From: Rheinheimera riviphila
GTDB taxonomy: Bacteria > Pseudomonadota > Gammaproteobacteria > Enterobacterales > Alteromonadaceae
Assembly: GCF_004005945.1 (NCBI RefSeq)
Contig: NZ_SACS01000020.1
Location: 28,017-92,016 of the forward strand
DNA: 64,000 nucleotides
Direction: 5' to 3'
Positions within the stretch are counted from its first letter, which is position 1. Each line of letters starts with the position of its first letter. Below the pieces are notes generated by a model. It saw nothing but the letters and a program-made list of their open reading frames with translations, was not told the DNA's origin and did not search any database. Positions 44,166 through 56,119 of the stretch are shown here, piece by piece. The position numbers and the translations under genes are program-made.

Positions 44166-44470
44166 TCACCAAACCAATTCTTCGTAACTGAGTATGGGAT
44201 CATGCCGCAGAAGGTAAAGTATGTGTTTATATTGTTATTAAGGTTGTTGATTTGTTTGCGTTGCTCAGCTAAATTGCCCCACCCGTCTTTACAAAGACGT
44301 TGGTTCGTCCGGCCTTAGCGATTTTGCTCTCTAACCAGATTTCAGAACCGTAGTAGACCATTTGCTAACCAAATCTTATCGCCCAAATCATTCATGTTGA
44401 AGTATGCAGGTCAGAACTTTCTACTTTAGCGATGAAGTTTTTTTGTAGAACAAATGAAGAGCACTTTGCA

Positions 44471-46786
44471 ATGCAAATAAAATTAATCAAAACGTTCTGC
44501 CTTATGCTGACCTTGTTATGGCTGGCCGGTTGTGGCGGCGGTGGTGATTCTGTGCCAGGAACCTTTACTTTAAGTAAAAACCAACTTAATTACTCTTTAT
44601 CCGGTTTTGAATCTGAAAATACTGAACAGCAGATCAGCATTTCGATTACCGGATCCAAAGTCAGTTATGCCGGCACTGCTTATCCGGAAGGAACCAATGT
44701 ACCGTCCTGGTTGAGCATGTCAATTTCTGGTTCTGGCAATAGTTACACTTTGACAGTCAGCATCGTGAATCATAGTTCACTCAATCCTGGCGATTATACG
44801 GCGACATTTCTGGCAGGGACGGCGGATGGGCAAGGGAATATCCTTAAAACTCAGCCTATTACTGTAAATTTACATATAAAAAAATACGTTACATTTGCTG
44901 AGGCCTGGTATAGCAAAGACGTCGTTTATGGCAGCGAACCGGCTCAGTCAACCATCAATCATCGTTTTGATGCAGATCCTACAACTACCTGGCAAGCCAG
45001 TTCTGATCGAGCTTGGTTGCAAGTGTTAAATAGTTCAGGCAAGGGCGCCACAGAATTAAAAACCAGCATTGATTATGCGAGCTTATTGCCTGGTACCCAT
45101 GATGCCACTGTGACTGTCAGTGACACCGCGCAAGCTAGGAACAAAAGTACCCGCAAAGTGCAAATTAGGGTAGCCGAACCGACCTTGACGATTTCCGGCA
45201 CCGAGTTGTTGTTTGGTGGAGTAGATGGCGTCAACAATCAGCCTCACGATCTCAGTATTTCCACCAACACGGGCACCAGAACTCATCCATTTACGGTCAG
45301 TTTAGTCACCGATGATGGCGTAAGCTGGCTCACGACTAATAAAAACGACGGTCAGGTGGGTTCTGCTGCTCAGGTGGTTCAGTTTGCAGCAAATACCAAC
45401 GCCGTTGAAAGTGGTAGCTATTACGGAAAAGCAAAAGTTGCAGTCAAGATTGATGCTATTACCTTGTCTAAAGAGCTTCAAATTAAATTTAACAAAGAAG
45501 CGACCCGGATGAGCCTGAGTGCGACTGGGGTGGCTTTGTCGCAATCGCCGGAACGGTCAGTGCTAACCCGTCGTGTTAAAGTATTCAGCAGCTCGCATCG
45601 CCCGGATATGCCTTGGACTGCCACTTCTGACAGTAGCTGGCTGACAGTCACTCGTACCGGAAAAGCCGGTGAATATATTGAATTAACAGCGAATACGGCC
45701 GGATTAACCCCTGATCAGGTTCATTTTGCCAATATCCGCGTCAGTTCAAGTGATCCAATTGTTGAGAATCATGAAGATATTCGGGTCGGTCTGACGTTAA
45801 TGAGCAAAGAGCCGATCGCTCAAAATATAACATTCGAAGTGACAGACAATCGATACACCCAAACTTCGCATCTTGCGGCAAGCCCGGTCGAACCCTTGGT
45901 TTTTATCCAGCAAGGCAACACAATCAAAGCTTACAACGTCTATTCTGGTGCAGAGGTGCGGAGTTTCAATAATCTGGTTAATGCAGTTGATGGATTTACC
46001 ATTAGTGGTGATGGTCGCTATCTGTTTGTACAGGATTCAGGAAATCAGAATTACCAAGTCGTACAGGTTGATGCCGAAACCGGTCGTGAAGTCTATCGAT
46101 TTATTGCTGGAACCGACTTCGACAGCACCATGTATTATGCTCGGCTGGATGGTATCCCCATGCTGCTAGGACTGGATACTCCCCATAATCTAGATACCCA
46201 AAGCACAATCCCAACCAAATATAATAGATTTACGGTGAGTGGAGTTTTGTCAGGTGCAGAGGACCCCAGCTGGATTGTTGATCAAGATGGCATTTTGGTT
46301 AAGCTTCGTTATACGGCTTTGGATGGCAGTGAAGTGTCCTCACCGCTCCTGTTTACGCCGCGTCGCATCCTGGATGTCGTGGATGGTTATTTTCGCGCGG
46401 AGCAAAGCTGTGTAAACGCTGAAAGTACAATGGTCTACACTGCAGCGCCTGATTCCGGGGATTTTTTGGGCTCTAGTCTCAAGTCAGCGAAGGTTGAACA
46501 AAACCTGGCAGGCCTGCGCTCTGGCCGCTCAATGGTGTGTAGTTGGAATGGCTTAGTTGTTGGTGGGGCTGAAACATTTGAGGATAACCGCGCTGCCGCT
46601 GATATCTTCGTCTTTCATGGTAAGAGCGGTGAGCTGCTTGCGAATTTTAGATCAAGTCCGATCCATTCAGAAGCCATTTTGGTGCCTCGTGGCATGGCGC
46701 TTTCAGCAGATGGTACTCAGCTGATTTCAATCAGTGAATATTACACACGTAAATATCTGCAATTCGCCAGATTACCATCACTGTAG
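44471..46786 (+). CDS. Large lipoprotein with BACON-like repeats and C-terminal propeller-like region
   Basis: 771 residues from ATG 44471, giving the lipoprotein signal LLWLAGCGGGG; an in-frame ATG at 44432 would bury it. Four to five immunoglobulin-like repeats of about 90 residues follow (WQASSDRAWLQVLNSSGKG, PWTATSDSSWLTVTRTGKAG), resembling BACON domains. The last 270 residues look like WD/YVTN-type blades (VDGFTISGDGRYLFVQDSGN, GMALSADGTQLISISEY). It probably faces the periplasm or surface and binds polymers or proteins; no catalytic motif seen. The 305 bp upstream hold no other gene. Confidence 0.8.
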   Translation: MQIKLIKTFCLMLTLLWLAGCGGGGDSVPGTFTLSKNQLNYSLSGFESENTEQQISISITGSKVSYAGTAYPEGTNVPSWLSMSISGSGNSYTLTVSIVNHSSLNPGDYTATFLAGTADGQGNILKTQPITVNLHIKKYVTFAEAWYSKDVVYGSEPAQSTINHRFDADPTTTWQASSDRAWLQVLNSSGKGATELKTSIDYASLLPGTHDATVTVSDTAQARNKSTRKVQIRVAEPTLTISGTELLFGGVDGVNNQPHDLSISTNTGTRTHPFTVSLVTDDGVSWLTTNKNDGQVGSAAQVVQFAANTNAVESGSYYGKAKVAVKIDAITLSKELQIKFNKEATRMSLSATGVALSQSPERSVLTRRVKVFSSSHRPDMPWTATSDSSWLTVTRTGKAGEYIELTANTAGLTPDQVHFANIRVSSSDPIVENHEDIRVGLTLMSKEPIAQNITFEVTDNRYTQTSHLAASPVEPLVFIQQGNTIKAYNVYSGAEVRSFNNLVNAVDGFTISGDGRYLFVQDSGNQNYQVVQVDAETGREVYRFIAGTDFDSTMYYARLDGIPMLLGLDTPHNLDTQSTIPTKYNRFTVSGVLSGAEDPSWIVDQDGILVKLRYTALDGSEVSSPLLFTPRRILDVVDGYFRAEQSCVNAESTMVYTAAPDSGDFLGSSLKSAKVEQNLAGLRSGRSMVCSWNGLVVGGAETFEDNRAAADIFVFHGKSGELLANFRSSPIHSEAILVPRGMALSADGTQLISISEYYTRKYLQFARLPSL

Positions 46787-46804
46787 TTGTTGGCGGTTTG
46801 ATAT

Positions 46805-46892
46805 CGCGGTGAACCTGCAGCGTCAGGCGAGGGTTCACCGCGTTGCAGATTAACCAACCGCGAAAAACAGCAAGTCCAGGCAAAAAGCCTGG
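46805..46892. terminator. Two hairpins between convergent genes
   Basis: An 11-bp perfect stem (CGCGGTGAACC / GGTTCACCGCG, 46805-46842) and a second stem CCAGGC-AAAAA-GCCTGG (46876-46892) lie between the lipoprotein and amylosucrase ends. Neither has a long U-run. Confidence 0.5.
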
Positions 46893-46930
46893 CCCTGAAG
46901 ATTAAAACGCCAGCAGCTTCAACTTAACCA

Positions 46931-48856
<1,926 letters not shown>

Positions 48857-48988
48857 GGTTGAAAGTCCATATGCAGGTGTTGTTGCTATTTAAACCATCA
48901 TTTTGTCGATTGTTCAAGTGAAAAACGTCACTTTGTAGAAATTTTAGCCAGTTTATTTACAGCAAAGCCTGAATCAGTTATTTTCCAC

Positions 48989-49002
48989 CTTAATCATTTA
49001 AG
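48989..49002. promoter_or_regulatory. Palindromic operator CTTAATCATTTAAG
   Basis: Lies in the 194-bp gap between divergent amylosucrase and fructokinase genes, 49 bp before the fructokinase ATG. Same arms as the sites at 20701 and 41521, with CA in place of the central CG. Confidence 0.68.
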
Positions 49003-49050
49003 TTTTATTCGTGGCTGCAACGTCTCATCACATCGCTATAGGTACAGATT

Positions 49051-50010
49051 ATGCAAATTCCAGTATGTTGTTTTGGCGAAATCCTGATTGATTTTCTACA
49101 GGATCCGCAGCACAACGAAGTATTCCGCCGTTTTGCCGGTGGTGCGCCAGCCAATGTGGCGGTAGCGGTCGCAAAATTGGGCGGCCACAGTAAGTTTATC
49201 GGGATGGTTGGCCAGGATATGTTTGGTGAATTTCTCACCGCGCAGCTCAAACACTATGGCGTAGATTGTAGTGCGGTGCGCCAAACCAGTCTGGCGAAAA
49301 CCGCTTTGGCTTTTGTGGCGCTCGATGAGCAGGGCGATCGTAGTTTTTCGTTTTACCGACCGCCCGCCGCCGATTTGTTGTATTTACCGGAAGACTGCCC
49401 GCCGGATTTATGGCAGCAACCGGGCATCCTGCATTTATGCTCGAATAGCCTGACCGAAAATGCCATTGCCGTGACCAGTTTCGCGTTAGTCGCAATGGCG
49501 AAAGCCCATGGCTGGTTGGTGTCAGTGGATGCCAATTTACGCCACAATTTATGGTCAAATGGCAGCGCTAACCGCGAGTTAGTGACCCAGTTATTGCAGC
49601 AGGCGGATTTGATTAAACTCAGCGACGATGAACTGCGGTATCTGGCTGCCGGGCAGGATCCGCAGTTATGGCTTGCCGAATTGTTGCTACAAAAACGCTG
49701 GGTCATTGTGACCGCAGGCGCAGCTGAAGTACGCAGCTACAGCCCAGCAAGCAACATCTCACTGCCGGTGACACCAGTGACCGTGGTGGACACCACAGCG
49801 GCGGGAGATTCTTTTGTGGGTGCCTGGTTGCTGCAATTGAGTCAATTGCTGGAGGGAGGCAGTTCCTGGGCACAACTGCTAGGTGATCAAGGGATACAAC
49901 AGCAAATCGTTCAGAACGCGATAGTGGCGGGTTCACTGACTTGCCAGCAGTTTGGGGCCTTTAGCGCTTTGCCAACTTTTTACCAAATAAAAGCGCAGTG
50001 GGCGGGTTAA
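49051..50010 (+). CDS. Fructokinase, PfkB family
   Basis: 319 residues. The PfkB N-terminal signature lies around RFAGGAPANVAVAVAKLGG, and the C-terminal one is VVDTTAAGDSFVGAWL with catalytic base Asp253. It phosphorylates fructose with ATP in the cytoplasm, which suits it to consume the fructose released by the divergent amylosucrase. The family alone could also be a ribo- or 2-keto-3-deoxygluconate kinase; context decides for fructose. No strong ribosome site (GGTACAG only). Downstream, 50011-50210 holds nothing recognisable. Confidence 0.9.
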   Translation: MQIPVCCFGEILIDFLQDPQHNEVFRRFAGGAPANVAVAVAKLGGHSKFIGMVGQDMFGEFLTAQLKHYGVDCSAVRQTSLAKTALAFVALDEQGDRSFSFYRPPAADLLYLPEDCPPDLWQQPGILHLCSNSLTENAIAVTSFALVAMAKAHGWLVSVDANLRHNLWSNGSANRELVTQLLQQADLIKLSDDELRYLAAGQDPQLWLAELLLQKRWVIVTAGAAEVRSYSPASNISLPVTPVTVVDTTAAGDSFVGAWLLQLSQLLEGGSSWAQLLGDQGIQQQIVQNAIVAGSLTCQQFGAFSALPTFYQIKAQWAG

Positions 50011-50210
50011 TTGACATCAACCAGGATCGACGGTGTTCTGGTATTTTAGGTAAATATCGCGTTGTCGATCACCTGCACTTTGTCTTGCTGGGTAAATTCG
50101 CATCTGGGATAGTGGCGGTGATTTTTTGCAGATGTTCGATGGTCGCCCCAGGCCGATCCGGCTGTACCTGTTCACCGTTATTATGCCTGCGTGCAATCCT
50201 CATCACTTCC

Positions 50211-51401
50211 TCATAACTTCGGCTGCCCGTTGCTGCAACAAGCATGACTGCTGCGTAGCATAACACACAGCACCAACAAAGCCGTGGCGGCGGCAAGACC
50301 GCTGAAAAAGCCAGCCAACGGGATCAGCAGCGCAAACAGCACCAGCAGATATTTACCACGGCCGCTAAAGATAAAACGGTCGCGGACCAGCCAGAGCCCG
50401 AGTACATAAGCGCTGATCGGTAGGGTAACGGCGCAGGTGGCGGCGGTTGCGGTAAGGCTGGCGCTGCCAAGCACGAGGTCGATATTCACCGCAATACCGG
50501 CACCCACCGCGGCACCGGCGGCATAAATAATCAAATGGCCGTAACCCCAGGTCAGTGCCATCGCCAGCGTTTGTTGTTTTAAATGCTCTTCGCGCGAAAA
50601 ATATAACCACCACAGACAAAACAGCAGCACCATCGCCAGCAGCGGAATTTGCAGTAGCGCCAATGTTGGCGCCTGATCGGTGGTGAGATTGCTGATGGCG
50701 ATTGAACTGGCCAACAAGGTTTCGCCGAGCACAATAATATTCAGTAAACCATAACGTTCAATCATATGATGGCGATGCCAGGGCGTAATACCCCGACGTT
50801 CTGCCAGTGCCGGTACCGCTAGTTCCAGCACCGCACCCAGCGCAAACAGCGTTAGCAGCCAGGTAGCCGACAGCGGTTGTTGCAGCAGTAAGCCAACCCA
50901 ATACAGTTGCACCAGAAAAATGCCACCGGCGTAGGTGAGGGTGGTGCGTTTTAATTCAGGGTGGTGACGGGCGGCGCGCAGCCAAAATAGCACCATGCCG
51001 ATGCGCATAATGACAAACCCAATCACAATCAGCATCAGCTGACCGCCCTGAAAAAACGGTTTGATCCCAGCCGCCATGGTCAGCGAACCTGCCATCACCA
51101 GCATGGTCAGCAAGCGGAACAGTACGTCGTCGTTGTCGTAGGCCGAGGCAAACCAGCTAAAGTTCATCCAGGACCACCAGATGGCAAAAAACGCCAGCAC
51201 AAACTTACTGATCCCTTCGGCATAATGGGCATGGGCGACCGCATGATGCAGTTCAGCGGCCGCAGCGGCGATAGCGATCACCGCCACTAAATCAAACATT
51301 AATTCCAACGGCGTTGATGCCCGGTGTTTTTCTGTGGTATTGCGCGGTGGCATGGCGCGGACACCGGTACGCAAAAACTCTGAGAGATGATGAAGCGGCA
51401 T
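50211..51401 (-). CDS. ltrA: Low temperature requirement protein A (LtrA) family membrane protein
   Basis: 396 residues with about ten to twelve membrane helices. The N-terminal RASTPLELMFDLVAVIAIAA and the segment FAIWWSWMNFSWFASAYDND are signatures of the LtrA family (PF06772). The name comes from a Listeria mutant with poor growth in the cold; the molecular function is not known. Stands alone, transcribed leftwards. Confidence 0.9.
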   Translation of the reverse strand: MPLHHLSEFLRTGVRAMPPRNTTEKHRASTPLELMFDLVAVIAIAAAAAELHHAVAHAHYAEGISKFVLAFFAIWWSWMNFSWFASAYDNDDVLFRLLTMLVMAGSLTMAAGIKPFFQGGQLMLIVIGFVIMRIGMVLFWLRAARHHPELKRTTLTYAGGIFLVQLYWVGLLLQQPLSATWLLTLFALGAVLELAVPALAERRGITPWHRHHMIERYGLLNIIVLGETLLASSIAISNLTTDQAPTLALLQIPLLAMVLLFCLWWLYFSREEHLKQQTLAMALTWGYGHLIIYAAGAAVGAGIAVNIDLVLGSASLTATAATCAVTLPISAYVLGLWLVRDRFIFSGRGKYLLVLFALLIPLAGFFSGLAAATALLVLCVMLRSSHACCSNGQPKL

Positions 51402-51657
51402 CGCAGTTCCTTATTGAGCCGGTAAGATGCTGGCTCGTGTATTGGCCAAAGCATTTGCTAATCGCATCGGTGTTTTTTAACACAAGAGAATGATTTGACA
51501 AGTGTTATTGTGTGAAGCTTTGGCGGGACCTGGCTCAGGCTTGAAAATCTGCCTGAATTAAGGTATTCCAGTTCAGTGCTGCTAACGCTGGTTGTGGCAC
51601 TGCATCAATGGGTACGACGCCAAGACTAGATCGGCAAGAATTTAAAAGGGGAAGTCA

Positions 51658-54600
51658 GTGATAGCATGGTTATTACAATGGTTTGAATATCCGGCAGATC
51701 CCCTGTTGTTAACGGGCACGTACAGCGCTGGATTGGTAGCGTTGTCGTTTTTTATTGCGGTGCTGGCATCGGCGATGGCTATCCAAATCACCAGTCAGGC
51801 GGTTGGGGTGCAGCACAAGTCAGTGCGGTTGCTGATGCTGGGCAGCGGCAGTATTGCGCTTGGCGGTGGGGTTTGGTCGATGCATTTTATCGGCATGCTG
51901 GCCTTTGCCCTGTGTACCGATGTCAGTTATCAACCTGCGTTAACCATTTTCTCACTGCTCCCGAGCGTTGCTGCTTCCTGGGTGGCGCTTGACCTCATCA
52001 GTAAAAAACGGCTGGCGCTGTCGCAATTATTATTAGGCGGCGTGTTGGTCGGTGCTGGCATTGGCACCATGCATTATACCGGGATGGCGGCGATGCAAAT
52101 GTCGGCCGCGCTGCGCTACGACTTACCGATGTTCTTATTATCCATTCTGGTTGCGGTGGTGTTAGCCATTCTGGCGCTCTGGGTGCGGTTTGGTTTAAGA
52201 CGTTTTAACCTGGCGCCGCACTGGCTGACGCTGCTGAGCAGTCTGGTGATGGGCGGTGCTATTACCGGTATGCATTACACCGGCATGGCTGCTGCGCGTT
52301 TTGTGCCGCCGCCGGGTTTTGTCGCTGCGGATCAGGCCGGGGAACTACCGCTGGTATTGGCGATGGCGATTAGTTTTACCACGCTGGTGATTTGTGGGTT
52401 GGTGCTGGCGGTCAATCTGCTGCTGAAATACCGGGTGGCCAGCACTCGGGCCAGAACCAATGAAAGCCGGCTGAAAGCGATGATGGACACGGCGGTCGAT
52501 GGCATTGTCACTATTAATGCGCAGGGTTTGATCCTCAGTATGAATAAAGCCGCCGAGCATATTTTCGGTTGGCAACAAGATGAATTGCTTGGCAAAAATG
52601 TTAATGTGTTGACCCCAGACGCCATCCGTCGCCACCACGATTCTTACCTTGATAACTACCTGCAAACCGGCTCCGCCAAAATTATCGGTATTGGTCGCGA
52701 CGTGGACGCTGTGCATAAAGATGGCCATGCGATCCCGGTGCGCCTTGCTATTGGCCATGTGCAATTGCCAAACGAACATCTGTTTGTGGCTTTTATTACT
52801 GATCTCAGTATCAGGCGGAAAATGGAGCAGGACTTAAAAGACAACGAAGCCAAATTCCGCTCACTGATTGGCAATATTCCGGGCGCGGCCTATCGCTGCC
52901 TGTACAACGAGTATTGGGATATGGTGTTTCTGAGTGATGCCATCGAAGGCATTTCTGGTTATCCGGCCAGTGATTTTATGCTGCCCCAGCCAAAACGGCG
53001 CTGGATTGAGGTCATTCATCCGGACGACAAGGCGCTGGTCCAGGAAATGGAGCTGTTTCAGCAAAGTTTCCAGCTGGAATATCGCATCGACCACCGGGAT
53101 GGCTCGATCCATTGGGTATTGGAACAAGGTGAAGCCATTCGCAGCACCGCTGGTGATATTCTGTGGTTAGATGGTTTTATCATGGATATCAGCCAGCGCA
53201 AGCAGATGGAAACTGATTTGGTCGAAGCCAAAGATAAAGCTGAGCTGGCGGCGGAAGCACGTTCGGCCTTTTTGGCCAATATGAGCCACGAAATTCGTAC
53301 GCCGATGAACGCCATTATTGGTTTTAGCGACTTGTTGTTGACCTCTGATTTGGCACCTGATCAGAAAAAACATCTGGCGACCATTCATAGTTCCGCCCAT
53401 TCGCTGCTGCATTTGCTGAACGATATTCTCGATAGCGCCAAGCTGGAAAAAGGCAAACTGGAGCTCGATCAACAAGACTTTTCGCTGCCGGCGGTGCTGG
53501 ATGCGGTAGTGTCGACCTTGTGGATCCAGGCGCGCAAAAAGCAGTTGGAATTACGGCTGGAGCTAGACCCAGCCCTGGGTGAATTCTACTTTGGCGCTTC
53601 AGATCGGTTACGCCAGGTGCTGACCAATCTGATTGGCAACGCGATTAAGTTCACTGAACGTGGTTCGGTATTGGTGCAGGTATCACTGCTGGCAGCCTCT
53701 TCAAAGCAAGCAGGCGCGACAACACAGCAGCTGCATTTCAGTATCAAAGACACCGGCATTGGCATCGCTGCCGATCGCCTTGGGCAAATTTTTGAGGCTT
53801 TTACCCAGGCCGACGCTTCGATGAGCCGGCGCTTTGGCGGCACGGGTTTAGGCACCACCATTAGTAAACAGTTGGTTGAGCTGATGGGCGGGCAGATTTC
53901 AGTGCAGAGTGTCGAAGGTGAGGGCAGCTGCTTCAGTTTTAACTTACCGCTGGCTCCTGGCAAAGCGACCACCACCGCGCTGCAGGGTTATTACCCGGCG
54001 TTACCACCGCTGAAGATACTGATTGCTGACGATATTGCACAAAATCTTGAATTATTGCGCTTGTTATTAGAACGCGCGGGCCACCAGGTGACGTCTGCTA
54101 CCGATGGTCTGGAAGCGTTAAAATGGGTGCAACAGCAACATATAGCGCAGCCACAATCCGGATCACAACCCCAATCACAACAGCAGTTTGATTTAGTGTT
54201 GATGGATATTCAGATGCCGAATCTGGACGGTTTGCAGGCCTGTCGGCAAATCCGGCAGCTTGAGCTGGAACACCACAAAACCCAATTGCCGATTATTGCC
54301 TTAACCGCCAGTGTGCTGGACGAAGATAAGCTGGCGGCGACTGAGGCCGGGATGCAGGGTTTTGCCAGCAAACCTATTGATTTTAGCGTGTTGTGCTTTG
54401 AAATCGCCAAGGTGTTGCAGCTGGAAATTCGGGCTCCATTAACCTCGGCACCGGCAGCCACAGGTAATGAAGAGCAACTGCTGAATTTGCCCAAAGCCTT
54501 GCAACTCTGGGGCAATCAGACGACTTATTTAACTGCCTTGCAGCAGTTTTTGAACCAGCAGCAACATGTCTGGCCGCAACTGCAACAGGCGTTGGCGCAA

Positions 54601-55056
54601 GCGGATTTTGATACCGTGCAACAGCAGGCGCATGCGGTGAAAGGCGCCAGCGCCAATCTGGCTTTAGAGCAGTTATCGAAAGTCTGTGCTGAACTGGAGC
54701 AGGCGGGGCGGCAACAACAATTGGCACGTTGTCAGGATTTGCTTGGCAAAATTCAGCAGTGTTGGCCAAAATTTGTCGCGCATTGCCAACAATTGCAGCA
54801 AGAAAACCCAACGGCCGATGCAACTAGCCAGCCGCAACTGACGCTGCCACAACTGTCCGCAGTGCTGGAGGTTTTACAGCAAGCCAGTGCCAGAAATGAA
54901 TTCGACGATGAACGGATGGCATTGTTGGCGAGTTACACTGGACCTTATCAGCAGCAAGTGCTGCAAATATTGGATGCGCTGAACGATTTTGATTTTCCGG
55001 CTGCCCAACAGCAGCTGCAGCTGTTGCAACAACGATTAAGTAACGGAGCCGTCTGA
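51658..55056 (+). CDS. MHYT-PAS hybrid sensor histidine kinase with receiver and Hpt domains
   Basis: 1132 residues. Start is GTG 51658 after GGGGAAG. Residues 1-260 form a seven-helix MHYT sensor with MHFIGM, MHYTGM and MHYTGM motifs, thought to bind copper and sense O2, CO or NO. Two PAS domains follow (about 275-390 and 400-515), then HisKA with His544 in MSHEIRTPMN, the ATPase domain, a receiver with Asp850 in LMDIQMPN, and a C-terminal Hpt with His992 in HAVKG. This is a complete internal phosphorelay. The stop overlaps the ATG of the HD-GYP regulator by one base, so that protein is the likely partner. Confidence 0.95.
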   Translation: MIAWLLQWFEYPADPLLLTGTYSAGLVALSFFIAVLASAMAIQITSQAVGVQHKSVRLLMLGSGSIALGGGVWSMHFIGMLAFALCTDVSYQPALTIFSLLPSVAASWVALDLISKKRLALSQLLLGGVLVGAGIGTMHYTGMAAMQMSAALRYDLPMFLLSILVAVVLAILALWVRFGLRRFNLAPHWLTLLSSLVMGGAITGMHYTGMAAARFVPPPGFVAADQAGELPLVLAMAISFTTLVICGLVLAVNLLLKYRVASTRARTNESRLKAMMDTAVDGIVTINAQGLILSMNKAAEHIFGWQQDELLGKNVNVLTPDAIRRHHDSYLDNYLQTGSAKIIGIGRDVDAVHKDGHAIPVRLAIGHVQLPNEHLFVAFITDLSIRRKMEQDLKDNEAKFRSLIGNIPGAAYRCLYNEYWDMVFLSDAIEGISGYPASDFMLPQPKRRWIEVIHPDDKALVQEMELFQQSFQLEYRIDHRDGSIHWVLEQGEAIRSTAGDILWLDGFIMDISQRKQMETDLVEAKDKAELAAEARSAFLANMSHEIRTPMNAIIGFSDLLLTSDLAPDQKKHLATIHSSAHSLLHLLNDILDSAKLEKGKLELDQQDFSLPAVLDAVVSTLWIQARKKQLELRLELDPALGEFYFGASDRLRQVLTNLIGNAIKFTERGSVLVQVSLLAASSKQAGATTQQLHFSIKDTGIGIAADRLGQIFEAFTQADASMSRRFGGTGLGTTISKQLVELMGGQISVQSVEGEGSCFSFNLPLAPGKATTTALQGYYPALPPLKILIADDIAQNLELLRLLLERAGHQVTSATDGLEALKWVQQQHIAQPQSGSQPQSQQQFDLVLMDIQMPNLDGLQACRQIRQLELEHHKTQLPIIALTASVLDEDKLAATEAGMQGFASKPIDFSVLCFEIAKVLQLEIRAPLTSAPAATGNEEQLLNLPKALQLWGNQTTYLTALQQFLNQQQHVWPQLQQALAQADFDTVQQQAHAVKGASANLALEQLSKVCAELEQAGRQQQLARCQDLLGKIQQCWPKFVAHCQQLQQENPTADATSQPQLTLPQLSAVLEVLQQASARNEFDDERMALLASYTGPYQQQVLQILDALNDFDFPAAQQQLQLLQQRLSNGAV

Positions 55057-56039
55057 TGAGTAATGAAAACCCGGTGTTGTTATTGGTCGACGACGAACCC
55101 ACCAATTTGCGGGTGCTGCGCACCGTGCTTCAGGACCAGTACCGGCTACTGTTTGCCAAAAGTGGTGAAGAAGCATTGCAACTGATTGCGCAGGAGCAAC
55201 CGGATTTGGTGCTGTTGGATGTGATGATGCCGGGGCTGACGGGCTTTGACGTCTGCACCCGCTTAAAAGCCGATGCCACCACCAAAGCCATACCGGTGAT
55301 TTTTGTCACGGCGCTAAAAGACGAAATTGACGAAGCCCGCGGTTTTGCGGTGGGCGCTGTCGATTACATCACCAAACCGATCAGCCCGGCGGTGGTCAAA
55401 GCGCGGGTGAAAACCCATTTATCCCTGGTGCAGGCCGCAGAGCTGAAACAAACCCGCTTGCAGGTGATCCAACGCCTTGGCCGCGCGGCCGAATATAAAG
55501 ACAACGAAACTGGCCTGCATATTCTGCGGATGAGTCATTACGCGCAGGTGCTGGCATTGGCGTCCGGTTTTACCGCGCAACATGCGGAAGATCTACTGCA
55601 CGCCGCGCCAATGCACGATATCGGTAAAATTGGCATCGCCGACCATATCCTGTTAAAACCCGGCAAACTGACTGCCGAAGAATATCAGGAGATGCAAAAA
55701 CATCCGCTGATCGGCGCCGAAATTATTGGCGATTGTGAATCGGTATTGTTAAAAATGGCCAAAACCGTGGCCTTGTACCATCACGAAAAATGGGACGGCA
55801 CTGGTTATCCCCATGGCTTGGCGGGCGAAGCGATACCGGTCGAAGCCAGAATTGTCGCACTCTGCGATGTATTTGATGCGCTGACCAGCACCAGACCCTA
55901 CAAAAAAGCCTGGACGGTGCCCGACACCCTTGATTATATCCGTCAGCAAAAAGGTCTGCACTTTGAACCGCGGCTGGTGGATTTGCTGGAACAACAACTG
56001 CCGCAAATTCTGGAAATTAAAGAGCGCTGGGCGGAGTAA
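55056..56039 (+). CDS. Response regulator with HD-GYP domain (cyclic-di-GMP phosphodiesterase)
   Basis: 327 residues: receiver with Asp55 in LLDVMMPGLTG and the conserved Lys in YITKPI, then an HD-GYP domain with MHDIGKIG and HHEKWDGTGYPHGL, both canonical. Phosphorylation should control breakdown of cyclic-di-GMP. Translationally coupled (TGATG) to the MHYT kinase. Unlike the HD protein at 15047, its GYP motif is intact. Confidence 0.95.
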   Translation: MSNENPVLLLVDDEPTNLRVLRTVLQDQYRLLFAKSGEEALQLIAQEQPDLVLLDVMMPGLTGFDVCTRLKADATTKAIPVIFVTALKDEIDEARGFAVGAVDYITKPISPAVVKARVKTHLSLVQAAELKQTRLQVIQRLGRAAEYKDNETGLHILRMSHYAQVLALASGFTAQHAEDLLHAAPMHDIGKIGIADHILLKPGKLTAEEYQEMQKHPLIGAEIIGDCESVLLKMAKTVALYHHEKWDGTGYPHGLAGEAIPVEARIVALCDVFDALTSTRPYKKAWTVPDTLDYIRQQKGLHFEPRLVDLLEQQLPQILEIKERWAE

Positions 56040-56119
56040 TATTTGTTGTAGTTGTCATAGTCGGCAACCTTACCCCTACAAAAATTAGTGCGTAGCAAGG
56101 TTGCTGCGCCGGAGTCCTG

